From Providencia rettgeri (lineage in GTDB: Bacteria > Pseudomonadota > Gammaproteobacteria > Enterobacterales > Enterobacteriaceae), in contig NZ_CP096258.1 in NCBI RefSeq assembly GCF_023205015.1, forward strand, positions 4,402,001 to 4,466,000: DNA of 64,000 nt, written 5' to 3'. Below, one piece after another: positions 8,676-16,395 of the stretch (the stretch's first letter is position 1; each line of letters begins with the position of its first letter). Below the pieces are notes generated by a model. The model saw nothing but the letters and a program-made list of their open reading frames with translations. It did not search any database and was not told where the DNA came from. The position numbers and the translations under genes are program-made.

Positions 8676-8710
8676 GGTTGCCATTTTGACGGTTGCCACT
8701 CTGGTTGCCA
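8676..8710. repeat. GGTTGCCA triple repeat
   Basis: GGTTGCCA occurs exactly at 8676, 8691 and 8703, spaced 15 and 12 bp. It lies about 100 bp upstream of the small gene at 8813. Confidence 0.7.
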
Positions 8711-8812
8711 GCAAAACAGCATGTTTTATGCTAGTGGAATGATGGGCTTTGATTATTCTAATTCAGCACAATCAAGGTATAGCGATAATCACAACACCTT
8801 TGAGGTATAGCC

Positions 8813-9001
8813 ATGTTACAACGTGAAGCAATAGAAGCCGTTATGATGGAGTTAGCCCACCAGCAAGGACAATTACTCAATGGACGCGATAGGTTAGCAA
8901 TTAGAACAGGTGTAGCCCAGACAATACAGGCTAAAGAGCGTCACAGGCGTAGAATGACAGCACCTACCTACCAATGGACGAAGCCAGCACAGAAACGGTG
9001 A
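8813..9001 (+). CDS. small basic hypothetical protein
   Basis: A 62-residue protein starts with ATG at 8813, preceded by GAGG about 8 bases upstream. It has an N-terminal amphipathic helix (REAIEAVMMELAHQQ), then a basic tail (KERHRRRM) that could bind nucleic acid. It is the only plausible gene between 7776 and 9476 and sits between repeat clusters. Family not recognised. Confidence 0.5.
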   Translation: MLQREAIEAVMMELAHQQGQLLNGRDRLAIRTGVAQTIQAKERHRRRMTAPTYQWTKPAQKR

Positions 9002-9074
9002 TGCGAAGATAATCGCAATGGTCAAATATTAAGCGATGCAAGAAAAAGTGCGACGGTATACAGGCTATAGGTTG

Positions 9075-9155
9075 CCTTGAAATCAAGGGCACTTAAGGCG
9101 ACTGAATAGGACTCCTTGATATTAAGGAGTCATGAGGCTCTGAAATCGGAGGCTC
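9075..9155. repeat. hairpins CCTTGA/TCAAGG and GACTCCTT/AAGGAGTC
   Basis: CCTTGA-2-TCAAGG (9075-9088) and GACTCCTT-6-AAGGAGTC (9110-9131) are perfect inverted repeats. They are followed by a direct repeat GAGGCTC (9134 and 9149, 15-bp period). No gene is seen in 9002-9476. Confidence 0.7.
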
Positions 9156-9197
9156 GTCACTGGCTGGCAATATTCCAATAATGTCCACGAGATAAAA

Positions 9198-9273
9198 GTA
9201 ACCACTTTGGTAACCACCAAAAGTAACCACAATGCAAATAAGCATTGCGATACCCATAGGACAATTTTGTCCT
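9198..9273. repeat. GTAACCAC triple repeat and two inverted repeats
   Basis: GTAACCAC occurs at 9198, 9210 and 9223 (12- and 13-bp spacing). CAATGC-6-GCATTG (9230-9247) and AGGACAA-2-TTGTCCT (9258-9273) are perfect inverted repeats directly after it. Confidence 0.7.
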
Positions 9274-9476
9274 CTGAATATTAATTTCATACTGATAATA
9301 AAAACATCTCATAACGATAAATGTAATTATCTTAAAAGGATGGTCGTAATTAATTGGTAGATGTGAACTATATTTCATATAAAATATTCTACGCTTAGGA
9401 CTTAAAGCCATAAACAAGAGTGTTATAAGCTATTAAATTGTGTCTGTGAGAAATATTATAAAAAAGGTGAAGCATT

Positions 9477-10049
9477 GTGAGCATATTAAAATCGATTTGG
9501 GATTTTTTTGGGCTTTATCAGACTAAAAAAATAAGAATTTTACATGCGTTAATTCTACTTTTGGTAATATCACAAATCATTGTGAGTAATTGGATGACGG
9601 GAACTAAGTCAGTAGTTGTTCCGTTTTTTGACGAGACTTATTTATTCACTTGGATTCATATCGTTTCAGGTTTTGTGCTTTTTTTCTTAACGTTCTTTTT
9701 AGTCGTGTTATGTTTTAACCAGCGAGGGTTTAGATATTTTTATCCCTATCTCTGGGGGGACTTTAAGCAAATCAAAGAAGATATAAACTCTCTTTTAGCT
9801 AAAAAGCTACCAGACAGCTCACCTAAAGGGCTTGCCGCGACAGTTCAAGGGTTAGGGTTAGGTGCTTTATCAATTGTTATTTTGTCTGGTATTGCATGGT
9901 TTATTCTATGGTTACAGCAGTCACCACTTGCTTTAGAGGCTAGAAGTATTCATAAATCACTCACAATTTTAATTGAGATTTATATTTATGGTCACGGTGG
10001 TTTAGGGATTATTCATTTTATAATTTGGAAAAAAAATAAAAATAAATAG
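9477..10049 (+). CDS. cytochrome b561-like membrane protein
   Basis: The 190-residue protein has four hydrophobic segments (about residues 21-38, 58-83, 120-145 and 160-183). His residues sit at membrane positions: LHALIL in helix 1, WIHIVSG in helix 2, SIHKSL and YGHGGLG near helix 4. This is the layout of diheme b-type cytochromes of the cytochrome b561/Ni-hydrogenase family, which pass electrons between quinol and partners. The start is GTG with AAAGGTG upstream. Nothing nearby is a redox partner, so its presence among phage genes and repeats is odd. Family call moderate, role unknown. Confidence 0.65.
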   Translation: MSILKSIWDFFGLYQTKKIRILHALILLLVISQIIVSNWMTGTKSVVVPFFDETYLFTWIHIVSGFVLFFLTFFLVVLCFNQRGFRYFYPYLWGDFKQIKEDINSLLAKKLPDSSPKGLAATVQGLGLGALSIVILSGIAWFILWLQQSPLALEARSIHKSLTILIEIYIYGHGGLGIIHFIIWKKNKNK

Positions 10050-10071
10050 GTTTGCTTGATACCTCATTGGC

Positions 10072-10160
10072 AATATGGGTGATTAGTCGCCCATATTCAT
10101 TAAATGATATTTTGTTGCAATCTGTAGATGCTAATAAGTTACCGTGACGCAAATATGCGT
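10072..10160. repeat. two inverted repeats after cytochrome gene
   Basis: AATATGGG and CCCATATT form a hairpin at 10072-10097, possibly a terminator without a T run. ACGCA-4-TGCGT is a second inverted repeat at 10147-10160. Confidence 0.55.
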
Positions 10161-10216
10161 TACTTAGTAAATCAATAGGTTATCTACTCTGAACATGAAT
10201 GACTAAAGCTAAAATA

Positions 10217-10455
10217 ACGGTCCTATTACGGTCCGTATAACGCGATTAAACGGCAAGATTACGGCAAGGTTAAACGGGGATGTTACGGGGAGGATTAAGC
10301 CAATAAATAACGGTGAGATTACGGTGAGGATTAAGTCGATAACGGTAAGGTTACGGTAAGGAATCAGGGCGAGATTACGGCGAGGTTTCCACAATGGTTT
10401 CCAGTGAAAACGCACTTTAGCAAATGGAAACTAACACTAAGGTTACGCTAAGGTT
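10217..10455. repeat. array of 11-bp-period pairs with pair-specific words
   Basis: Successive pairs are each spaced 11 bp: ACGGTCC (10217, 10228), ACGGCAAG (10250, 10261), ACGGGGA (10274, 10285), ACGGTGAG (10310, 10321), ACGGTAAG (10342, 10353) and A(G/C)GGCGAG (10366, 10377). GGTTTCCA follows twice at 12 bp (10384, 10396), then CTAAGGTT twice at 11 bp (10437, 10448). The words agree within a pair but differ between pairs. No gene is seen in 10050-10773. Confidence 0.8.
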
Positions 10456-10509
10456 TCAGGCGGTCAATTTGACTGTTAGTAATGAAAACAATGTATTGCC
10501 ACCTATTAC

Positions 10510-10657
10510 CATTGGTCACTGAAACGATGACCAATGAGCGTTAATCTGGTTTTGTGACAGAATTAAGCGTTATCAATCAGTTATATTTTGATTCCGTCGA
10601 TTTAACGGAATTAAGCATAATCAATAGCTTATAGATACATACGGGATTATCCCGTAT
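10510..10657. repeat. three long perfect inverted repeats
   Basis: CATTGGTCA-9-TGACCAATG (10510-10536), ATTCCGT-7-ACGGAAT (10591-10611) and ATACGGGAT-1-ATCCCGTAT (10639-10657). GAATTAAGC is directly repeated at 10560 and 10608. They lie upstream of the OB-fold gene and could be operators. Confidence 0.75.
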
Positions 10658-10773
10658 CATCATGGATAAATTAACGTTTAGATCACCCCTAGAAATTAGA
10701 ATTATTATCCGATCTTCCAGAGTCCCACTAGCATTATATTTTAACCCCTAGCTTATATTGTGATGATATCAAG

Positions 10774-11061
10774 ATGAATAAACCAGAAATGAGAAAAGCA
10801 AAATCAATCAGGATCACCACGTCAGGAACGGTAATAAAAGCTCCTGAGCGAGTTAAAACAGCCACAGGTAAAGTTATGGCCACAATGACTATTCAGGCTG
10901 AGAGTGACAAGCGTAGCCCGTACCCATTAAAGATAGTGGCATTCGATATTAACGCGCTGGAGCTAATGACCTGCCAGAAAGGAAACAAAGTAACCGCTAC
11001 AGGTCGCTATGAATGGTTTAATGGTTATCAGCTAACAGGGGCGCAGATAGTTACCTGTTAG
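10774..11061 (+). CDS. small OB-fold, SSB/PriB-like protein
   Basis: The 95-residue product has the alternating beta pattern of a short OB-fold: ITTSGTVIKAPERVKTATGKVMATMTI, then PLKIVAFDINALELM, then GNKVTATGRYEWFNGYQLTGAQIVTC. That arrangement, with a KGNKVTATGRYE-type strand, is like single-stranded DNA-binding or PriB-type proteins carried by mobile elements. It lacks an acidic SSB tail. It sits next to the largest repeat cluster, so a replication role is possible but inferred. No strong ribosome site is visible. Confidence 0.6.
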   Translation: MNKPEMRKAKSIRITTSGTVIKAPERVKTATGKVMATMTIQAESDKRSPYPLKIVAFDINALELMTCQKGNKVTATGRYEWFNGYQLTGAQIVTC

Positions 11062-11083
11062 TAAATGTTAGTATCTATAAGCC

Positions 11084-11318
11084 GATTTGAAATCAGGAAA
11101 TCTAAAGAGGGCATTTCACCTCTTTAAGCTAACCCACAATTAGTTGCCTACCTTTAACTAACCCGAAAATATCGGCGCAGTTCGAATAAGTCCACCAGCC
11201 TACCTATTCTATTTTGTACACCTCATATTGAGGAGCGCAAATTAACCTCACCTCTTAAAGAGGGTAGCCTATCAGATGAAATATATTTTTCGGTTGCTAT
11301 CGTTCCGTTTGAAACGGA
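11084..11318. repeat. five short perfect inverted repeats
   Basis: GATTT-1-AAATC (11084-11094), TAAAGAGG-8-CCTCTTTA (11103-11126), CCTCA-3-TGAGG (11221-11233), CCTCTT-1-AAGAGG (11250-11262) and TCCGTTT-1-AAACGGA (11304-11318). The CCTCA/TGAGG unit resembles the palindromes at 7963-8059. No gene is seen in 11062-11868. Confidence 0.7.
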
Positions 11319-11410
11319 GGCAGTGAAAAACACGGGTAGGGTTATTTCTGGTTGGCGAAATACACTAACGAATAAAATTCAATCAACTTAGATTCACACT
11401 ACCTTTTAGG

Positions 11411-11432
11411 GTGTACCCAAGAGTGTACCCAA
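11411..11432. repeat. GTGTACCCAA direct repeat
   Basis: Two exact copies with a 12-bp period (11411, 11423) near the right end of the element. Such paired short words resemble integrase arm-type sites, but no integrase gene is adjacent. Confidence 0.5.
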
Positions 11433-11541
11433 TTAAAATATTGAATAGCACAAACCCTGTAACTAAAAGGCATTGAGTGACCTACTCTATGAATAAATTC
11501 AATATTGAATAATCACTCTGTAACGGTTTTAATCTATAAAG

Positions 11542-11584
11542 AAGCCAACCGATGAAGTAACCTTATTTATCGTTTGGCTTTTCT
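11542..11584. terminator. bidirectional-looking terminator
   Basis: AAGCCAACCGAT pairs with ATCGTTTGGCTT (one mismatch), with a 15-base loop and then TTTTCT. It lies at the right border of the accessory element. Confidence 0.6.
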
Positions 11585-11802
11585 CTTTGAAAAGATCCTC
11601 AAACTAACTCGAAATAGGTGCCAATTTTCATGAGTTTTGGGCTTATATTTCATAAATCACCAATAGCATAGTTCCACAACAACCCTTCGAAAATATAAAA
11701 AGACAGGATAGTTCTTGGTCAACAAAAGAATTTACTCTTGCGGAAGAAACACTGACTGAACATATTTTGCGCGGAAAACGTAATTATGTTTAGCGTTAAA
11801 GC

Positions 11803-11835
11803 CACAAAAAAGAGAAAACCAAATTAATGGTTTTC
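11803..11835 (-). terminator. terminator of nucleoside operon
   Basis: Read on the minus strand, GAAAACCA-6-TGGTTTTC is followed by a T-rich run (TCTTTTTT). It lies about 35 bases past the nucleoside transporter stop codon. Confidence 0.7.
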
Positions 11836-11868
11836 CCTTAAGTTGAAAGTTATTTCTAACGAATCATC

Positions 11869-13125
11869 TTAGCTAGATTTGGCTTCTTTCAGTACCGCGT
11901 TCTTATCGTGGTGATAATGGAACGTAAATTGGAAAATTATTGCTAATACTACGGTATAAGAAGCAAAAACTAACCAAATCATTTGCCAATCTTTAATACC
12001 ATCCACCGTATAGTAGTCGACAACTAACCCACTTAGTATCGCACCGAAATAGGCACCAACACCGTTAACCATCGTCATAAATAAGCCCTGAGCACTCGCG
12101 CGCATACGCGTATCCACTTCTCTTTCAATAAAGATGGAACCTGAAATATTAAAGAAATCAAATGCGCAGCCATAAACAATCATCGACATGATCAAGAACA
12201 TCAGCCCGATGGCAGACGGGTCACCAAATGCAAAGAAGCCAAATCGGAGTGTCCATGCGAACATACTTAATAACATGACAGTTTTAATACCATAGCGTTT
12301 CAAGAAAAATGGAATTGCTAAGATAAAACACACTTCTGCCATTTGAGAAATCGATAATAATATCGATGGATATTGAACCACCAAACTATCTTGATATAGC
12401 GGGTTCAGACCAAAGTCATGCAAGAATGGGTTACCGAACGTATTGGTAATTTGTAAAACCGCGCCAAGTAACATAGCGAATAAGAAAAATACCGCCATAA
12501 TGGGCTTTTTGAATAACACTAAAGCGTCTAAACCGAGCTTACTGATCCAACTACTTGAAATCGCTTTTTTATTCACATCAATTTTTGGCAAAGTTAATGA
12601 ATAAAGCGCTAAAAGTAATGAGCTACCACCAGCAATATAAAGTTGCATACTACTTAGCTCAAATTTCAGTAAGCTAATACTCCACATTGCAACAATAAAG
12701 CCAACCGTACCAAATACCCGAATAGGTGGGAAGTTACTCACGGAGTCGAGCTGATATTGGCTTAATGATGAGTAGCTGATGCTATTTGAAAGCGCAATCG
12801 TTGGCATAAAGGCCATTGCATTAATTAACATCACCCAGAACATAACGGTTGAACTCGTGACTGTTGCGGCATAAAACAATGCAGCAGCCCCAATTAAATG
12901 GCAAATCATATATAAACGATTTGCTGGAATATATTTATCTGCAATGATTCCGATAAGCCCGGGCATTAGAATGGCAGCAATACCCTTTGAGCTATACACC
13001 ATACCGACTTCTGCACCAGAAAAACTCAATGTTTTCATCATGTAGGAACCGAGTGTGACTAACCAACTTCCCCAAACAAAATATTGCAGGAAAAGCATGA
13101 TTTTCAAGCGGGATTTAATGTTCAT
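11869..13125 (-). CDS. nupG: nucleoside:H+ symporter, NupG/XapB family
   Basis: The 418-residue protein has the exact length of E. coli NupG and XapB and about 12 hydrophobic segments. The opening MNIKSRLKIMLFLQYFVWGSWLVTLG is typical of this major-facilitator subfamily, which takes up nucleosides with protons across the inner membrane. Its start overlaps the stop of the upstream EamA transporter by four bases, so it is the last gene of an operon with a purine nucleoside phosphorylase. That neighbour suggests purine nucleosides or xanthosine as substrate, so XapB-like is an alternative name. Confidence 0.8.
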   Translation of the reverse strand: MNIKSRLKIMLFLQYFVWGSWLVTLGSYMMKTLSFSGAEVGMVYSSKGIAAILMPGLIGIIADKYIPANRLYMICHLIGAAALFYAATVTSSTVMFWVMLINAMAFMPTIALSNSISYSSLSQYQLDSVSNFPPIRVFGTVGFIVAMWSISLLKFELSSMQLYIAGGSSLLLALYSLTLPKIDVNKKAISSSWISKLGLDALVLFKKPIMAVFFLFAMLLGAVLQITNTFGNPFLHDFGLNPLYQDSLVVQYPSILLSISQMAEVCFILAIPFFLKRYGIKTVMLLSMFAWTLRFGFFAFGDPSAIGLMFLIMSMIVYGCAFDFFNISGSIFIEREVDTRMRASAQGLFMTMVNGVGAYFGAILSGLVVDYYTVDGIKDWQMIWLVFASYTVVLAIIFQFTFHYHHDKNAVLKEAKSS

Positions 13126-14051
13126 ACAAAGCTCCGTTTGGAGTTATATTTATTTGTTTTTATTTTCAACTCAGCAATGGCAACACCCATGAGGATGACA
13201 GCAACACCAACAAACTGAATTAATTCAAGGGGTAACTGCAATACTGTCACGGATAATAAAATCGTGACGGGCAGCTGCATTGAGCTAACAATGGTCGCTA
13301 AGCTGGTACCGATTAGCGGGGTTCCTTTAGCAAACATCCACATGCCAAAGAAAGAACCAAAGAAAGCCAGAGGTAATCCATATGAGAAAAATAGAGATTG
13401 AAACGTTGATGCACTCAGTAAGAATGTTGGCGGAACGACAATTGATGTCAAAATTGCGCCTCCTGTAACCATGATTGCAGAACGCATCATAGGATCTGTT
13501 TTAACCGCTAATGCACCGCTGACATAAACACGAATAGCATTTGATAATGCTGCACATAATCCTAATAGCACACCAAGCCAGTGAAATACGATCCCAGAAC
13601 TATTTAACAAACCTGTCGCTAATACTGTTCCGATTAATATCACCACAACAGATACCATGGTCATCACGGGGGGCATTTGGCGACTAATAAATGCGTTAAT
13701 TGCAACCCCCATCCATGTAAATTGCAAAAATAAGACAACACCAAGTGCCGGAGACAAATACTGCAATGATGCATAATACAAAAGCCCGGTTAACCCTGTT
13801 GTCGTCCCAGTGAGTAACATTAATAGGCCTTGCCTGCGTGTTGGCCATACTAGACGCGCTTTTTTAACCAATGCCCCCGTAACAACAAAGAACCACAGTA
13901 AAATCGCACCTAATACTGTCTGGCTACCGATGACATCATTCAAAGAATATCCTGCACGATAAGCCAACACCACAAGCGTTGAAAGAATGCCATAACTACA
14001 AGCGCCTAAAGAAACTAAAATCAGACCTTTAAGTTTCATCTCAATATTCAC
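13122..14051 (-). CDS. EamA/DMT-family transporter
   Basis: A 309-residue protein with ten hydrophobic segments arranged as two EamA repeats, the pattern of drug/metabolite transporters. The first half has GSQTVLGAILLWFFVV and the second GSFFGMWMFAKGTPLIGTSLATIVSSMQLP, both typical. It lies between a purine nucleoside phosphorylase and a nucleoside permease and overlaps the latter by four bases. Export of a purine base or nucleoside is plausible from context, but DMT substrates are hard to predict. Confidence 0.75.
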   Translation of the reverse strand: MNIEMKLKGLILVSLGACSYGILSTLVVLAYRAGYSLNDVIGSQTVLGAILLWFFVVTGALVKKARLVWPTRRQGLLMLLTGTTTGLTGLLYYASLQYLSPALGVVLFLQFTWMGVAINAFISRQMPPVMTMVSVVVILIGTVLATGLLNSSGIVFHWLGVLLGLCAALSNAIRVYVSGALAVKTDPMMRSAIMVTGGAILTSIVVPPTFLLSASTFQSLFFSYGLPLAFFGSFFGMWMFAKGTPLIGTSLATIVSSMQLPVTILLSVTVLQLPLELIQFVGVAVILMGVAIAELKIKTNKYNSKRSFV

Positions 14052-14107
14052 CTTACTTTAGCGTTATGGACATCTTTATATTATTTTGAGAAAAAGAATC
14101 TATAAAA

Positions 14108-14938
14108 CTAGAAGCGAGCAATCACGCCAGTCACGAGTTTCAAGAAAGTCGCTTTAACTTTTTCTGCTGTTTCAATAACTTCGTCATGGCTAAGTGGCTG
14201 CTCTAAAATACCGCAAGCCATATTGGTTAAACAGGAAATACCGACGGTTTTAATTTGTGAATGGTGAGCAACTAGCGCTTCTGGCACAGTAGACATACCA
14301 ACAGCATCTGCGCCTAAGGTTCTGATCATACGAATTTCAGCAGGAGTTTCATACGTTGGACCAGTCCACCATGCATAAACACCTTCACGAACAGAAACAC
14401 CTTGTTCAGCCGCTACATCTTTGATTGTTTGGCGTAATTCTTTGTTATACACCTCACTAACATCTAAGAAACGAACACCTAATTCAGGGTTGTTTGGCCC
14501 CATCAATGGATTATTTGCCGTTAAATTAATATGATCGGTAATAATCATCAGGTCACCTGGGTTAAAATCAGTATTTACTGCACCGCAGGCGTTGGTGATA
14601 ATCAATTTTTCGACACCCAATGCTTTCATCAAACGCACAGGGAAAGTGACTTGGTCAAGGGAAAAGCCTTCGTAGTAGTGAAAACGGCCTTTCATGGCAA
14701 CCACATTTTTACCTGCGATAGTGCCGATCACCAATTCATTGGCATGTCCTACAGCTTCAGATTTAGCAAAATGAGGAATTTCACTATAAGGAATATGGAC
14801 GGCATTTTCTAATGTATCTGCGAACGGGCCTAGTCCTGAGCCTAAAATAATCCCCACTGTTGGTTTAATATCTGTGCGAGACTGAATAAAACTCAAGCTT
14901 TCTAGAATATCTTTTGTGTGATGCATGGCTGTCTCCAA
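14108..14938 (-). CDS. purine-nucleoside phosphorylase, trimeric class
   Basis: 276 residues of the PNP class that includes XapA, Bacillus PupG and mammalian PNP. It splits purine nucleosides with phosphate to base and ribose-1-phosphate. Visible motifs are the phosphate loop GSGLGPFAD, MKGRFHYYEG with the phosphate-binding His, TNACGAVN, and GPTYETPAEIRM followed by GMSTVPE. It is the first gene of an operon with an EamA transporter and a NupG-type permease, and is divergent from a ROK regulator 170 bases away. The xanthosine specificity of XapA cannot be judged by eye. Confidence 0.85.
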   Translation of the reverse strand: METAMHHTKDILESLSFIQSRTDIKPTVGIILGSGLGPFADTLENAVHIPYSEIPHFAKSEAVGHANELVIGTIAGKNVVAMKGRFHYYEGFSLDQVTFPVRLMKALGVEKLIITNACGAVNTDFNPGDLMIITDHINLTANNPLMGPNNPELGVRFLDVSEVYNKELRQTIKDVAAEQGVSVREGVYAWWTGPTYETPAEIRMIRTLGADAVGMSTVPEALVAHHSQIKTVGISCLTNMACGILEQPLSHDEVIETAEKVKATFLKLVTGVIARF

Positions 14939-15106
14939 ATTGACATCGACTAAAAATTGTTAAAATCGATCATAAAGCAATTTAAAAACAGAACAGCGAT
15001 CTTAATCTCATTTTAAGAAAAAGATTTTAGCTATGATGTGTCACAAGAAGCAGAATCTTATGCGTATATTTGCTAGTCTTTAGCGCAAGAATCGGAATGA
15101 AAAGGA

Positions 15107-16318
15107 GTGGGGCGCTTGTTACATACACTATTAAATGAATTTCGCACCTCAAAAAATTCAAAAACACAAAAACTAAAAACTCTTTACCGGTTAATTTTAA
15201 ACCACGGCCCCATTAGGGCAGAAATGCTAACATCACTTGCTAACATGAAACCTGCAACTTGCGCTCGGTTACTTGATGAATTGGGAAAAAACCACTTAAT
15301 TTCGACCTCTGAACTCGGGGAGTCAACTGGTGGCCGTAAACCTATCCTCTACAATATTAATGCTGCAGATGGTTACCTGATCGGCATTGAAATGAGTGAC
15401 ATATATTCAACGATTGTTTTACAAAACCTAAAGTTAGATATTTTAGGGATAGTAAAAGTGAAATATGAGCACCAAGAAACCGCAGAAAACATGGTGGACC
15501 ATCTGCTTAATAAATTAGATGTTTTATTAGCTGAACATGGACTTAACGTAAAAAGCTTGCTGGGTATAGGTATCGCCATCGACCATATTTTAGAGCGCGA
15601 TAAACTGCCATATCATCAATATCACTCACGTATAAAAGAACTTCACGACTATATTTCCAGTAAAGTACCTTGCTTTGTGTTACTCGGGAGCGGGATTAGT
15701 TTTGCCGCTTTTGCTGAGTATCGTTTACGTTATACTTCTGATAGCCAGCGGTTTTTATTCACAACCTGTGATACTGATATTCGCAGTTGCACCATCATCA
15801 ACAATCAATACGCTCCGGCTCCCATTAGTACTGCTCAAGCCTTTGGTCATACAACAATTGATATTAATGGCCAACGCTGCGAATGTGGGTCATTTGGCTG
15901 TTTAAAGCAATATAGTTCACTGTCTGCAATTAAATCACGCGTGATCCAGCAACTTAGGTTGGGAAAAAGTTCAATAATCAATGAATTAGTTAATGATGAG
16001 TCTGAAATTAGTTACCATACTATTTTCCACGCACTGACATTGAACGATGACTTATGTCTCGAAGCACTTGGCGAAGCGGCCTATTATTATGGTATCGCTA
16101 TCGCTAATGCCATTTTAACGACCCAAGCAGATGTAGTGGTATGTGGTGGAACTCTAACCCCTAAAAATCATTTTTTCGAGATGACCAAAAAGTCTATTGA
16201 GGAGAAACTCTCTATTTTTCCTCATATTAAGACACGTATTTATCCCGCCAATGATTCATACGAAATTGTTGCTCAAGGAGCGGGGGGAATGGTCATGGAG
16301 AAATACCTCGCTGATTAA
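15107..16318 (+). CDS. ROK-family transcriptional regulator
   Basis: About 400 residues. The N-terminal winged helix is seen around LILNHGPIRAEMLTSLANMKPATCARLLDEL, and a ROK domain follows with the zinc motif CECGSFGCLKQY. Canonical sugar-binding residues are altered: the usual END segment reads LGSGISFAAFAEY, and the EIGH segment reads AQAFGHTTID. Its ligand may therefore not be a sugar. It is divergent from the nucleoside operon and is the likely regulator. The GTG at 15107 overlaps the AAGGAG ribosome site, so TTG at 15116, eight bases after it, is the better start. Confidence 0.8.
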   Translation: MGRLLHTLLNEFRTSKNSKTQKLKTLYRLILNHGPIRAEMLTSLANMKPATCARLLDELGKNHLISTSELGESTGGRKPILYNINAADGYLIGIEMSDIYSTIVLQNLKLDILGIVKVKYEHQETAENMVDHLLNKLDVLLAEHGLNVKSLLGIGIAIDHILERDKLPYHQYHSRIKELHDYISSKVPCFVLLGSGISFAAFAEYRLRYTSDSQRFLFTTCDTDIRSCTIINNQYAPAPISTAQAFGHTTIDINGQRCECGSFGCLKQYSSLSAIKSRVIQQLRLGKSSIINELVNDESEISYHTIFHALTLNDDLCLEALGEAAYYYGIAIANAILTTQADVVVCGGTLTPKNHFFEMTKKSIEEKLSIFPHIKTRIYPANDSYEIVAQGAGGMVMEKYLAD

Positions 16319-16338
16319 GCCGTTCTTCCATTAAAACG

Positions 16339-16377
16339 GATAGAGTGTAGAATAAATCAACGAATCTATACTCTATC
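16339..16377 (+). terminator. stem-loop between ROK gene and thiM
   Basis: A 13-base stem (GATAGAGTGTAGA with TCTATACTCTATC, one G-U pair) closes a 13-base loop. It lacks a T run, so it may be a weak terminator or leader structure. No thi-box sequence of a TPP riboswitch is seen before thiM. Confidence 0.5.
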
Positions 16378-16395
16378 ACTAGCAATGAGGGGATC

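Larger units (their letters stand above)
1..11584. other. accessory element, phage/plasmid-like, left part outside window
   Basis: The stretch carries phage tail genes, a ProQ/FinO protein, an OB-fold protein and several orphan genes, and ends before the nucleoside operon at 11869. A near-perfect stem-loop at 11542-11584 and the GTGTACCCAA pair at 11411-11432 mark the approximate right end. No integrase, tRNA or duplicated attachment core was recognised inside the window, so the boundary is an inference. Coding density drops sharply after 7.8 kb, where repeats dominate. It could be a decayed prophage, a satellite or an integrated plasmid. Confidence 0.5.

Noticed and set aside
11160..11200. 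tRNA gene suggested by GTTCGAAT
   Set aside because: No acceptor stem or anticodon arm can be formed around it.
11680..11793. Remnant gene reading NSIVPQQPFENIKRQDSS... to NYV
   Set aside because: An open stretch of about 40 codons with no start and no recognised family; could be chance.
16319..16395. TPP riboswitch before thiM
   Set aside because: Only 77 bp, with a simple hairpin and no CTGAGA thi-box core.
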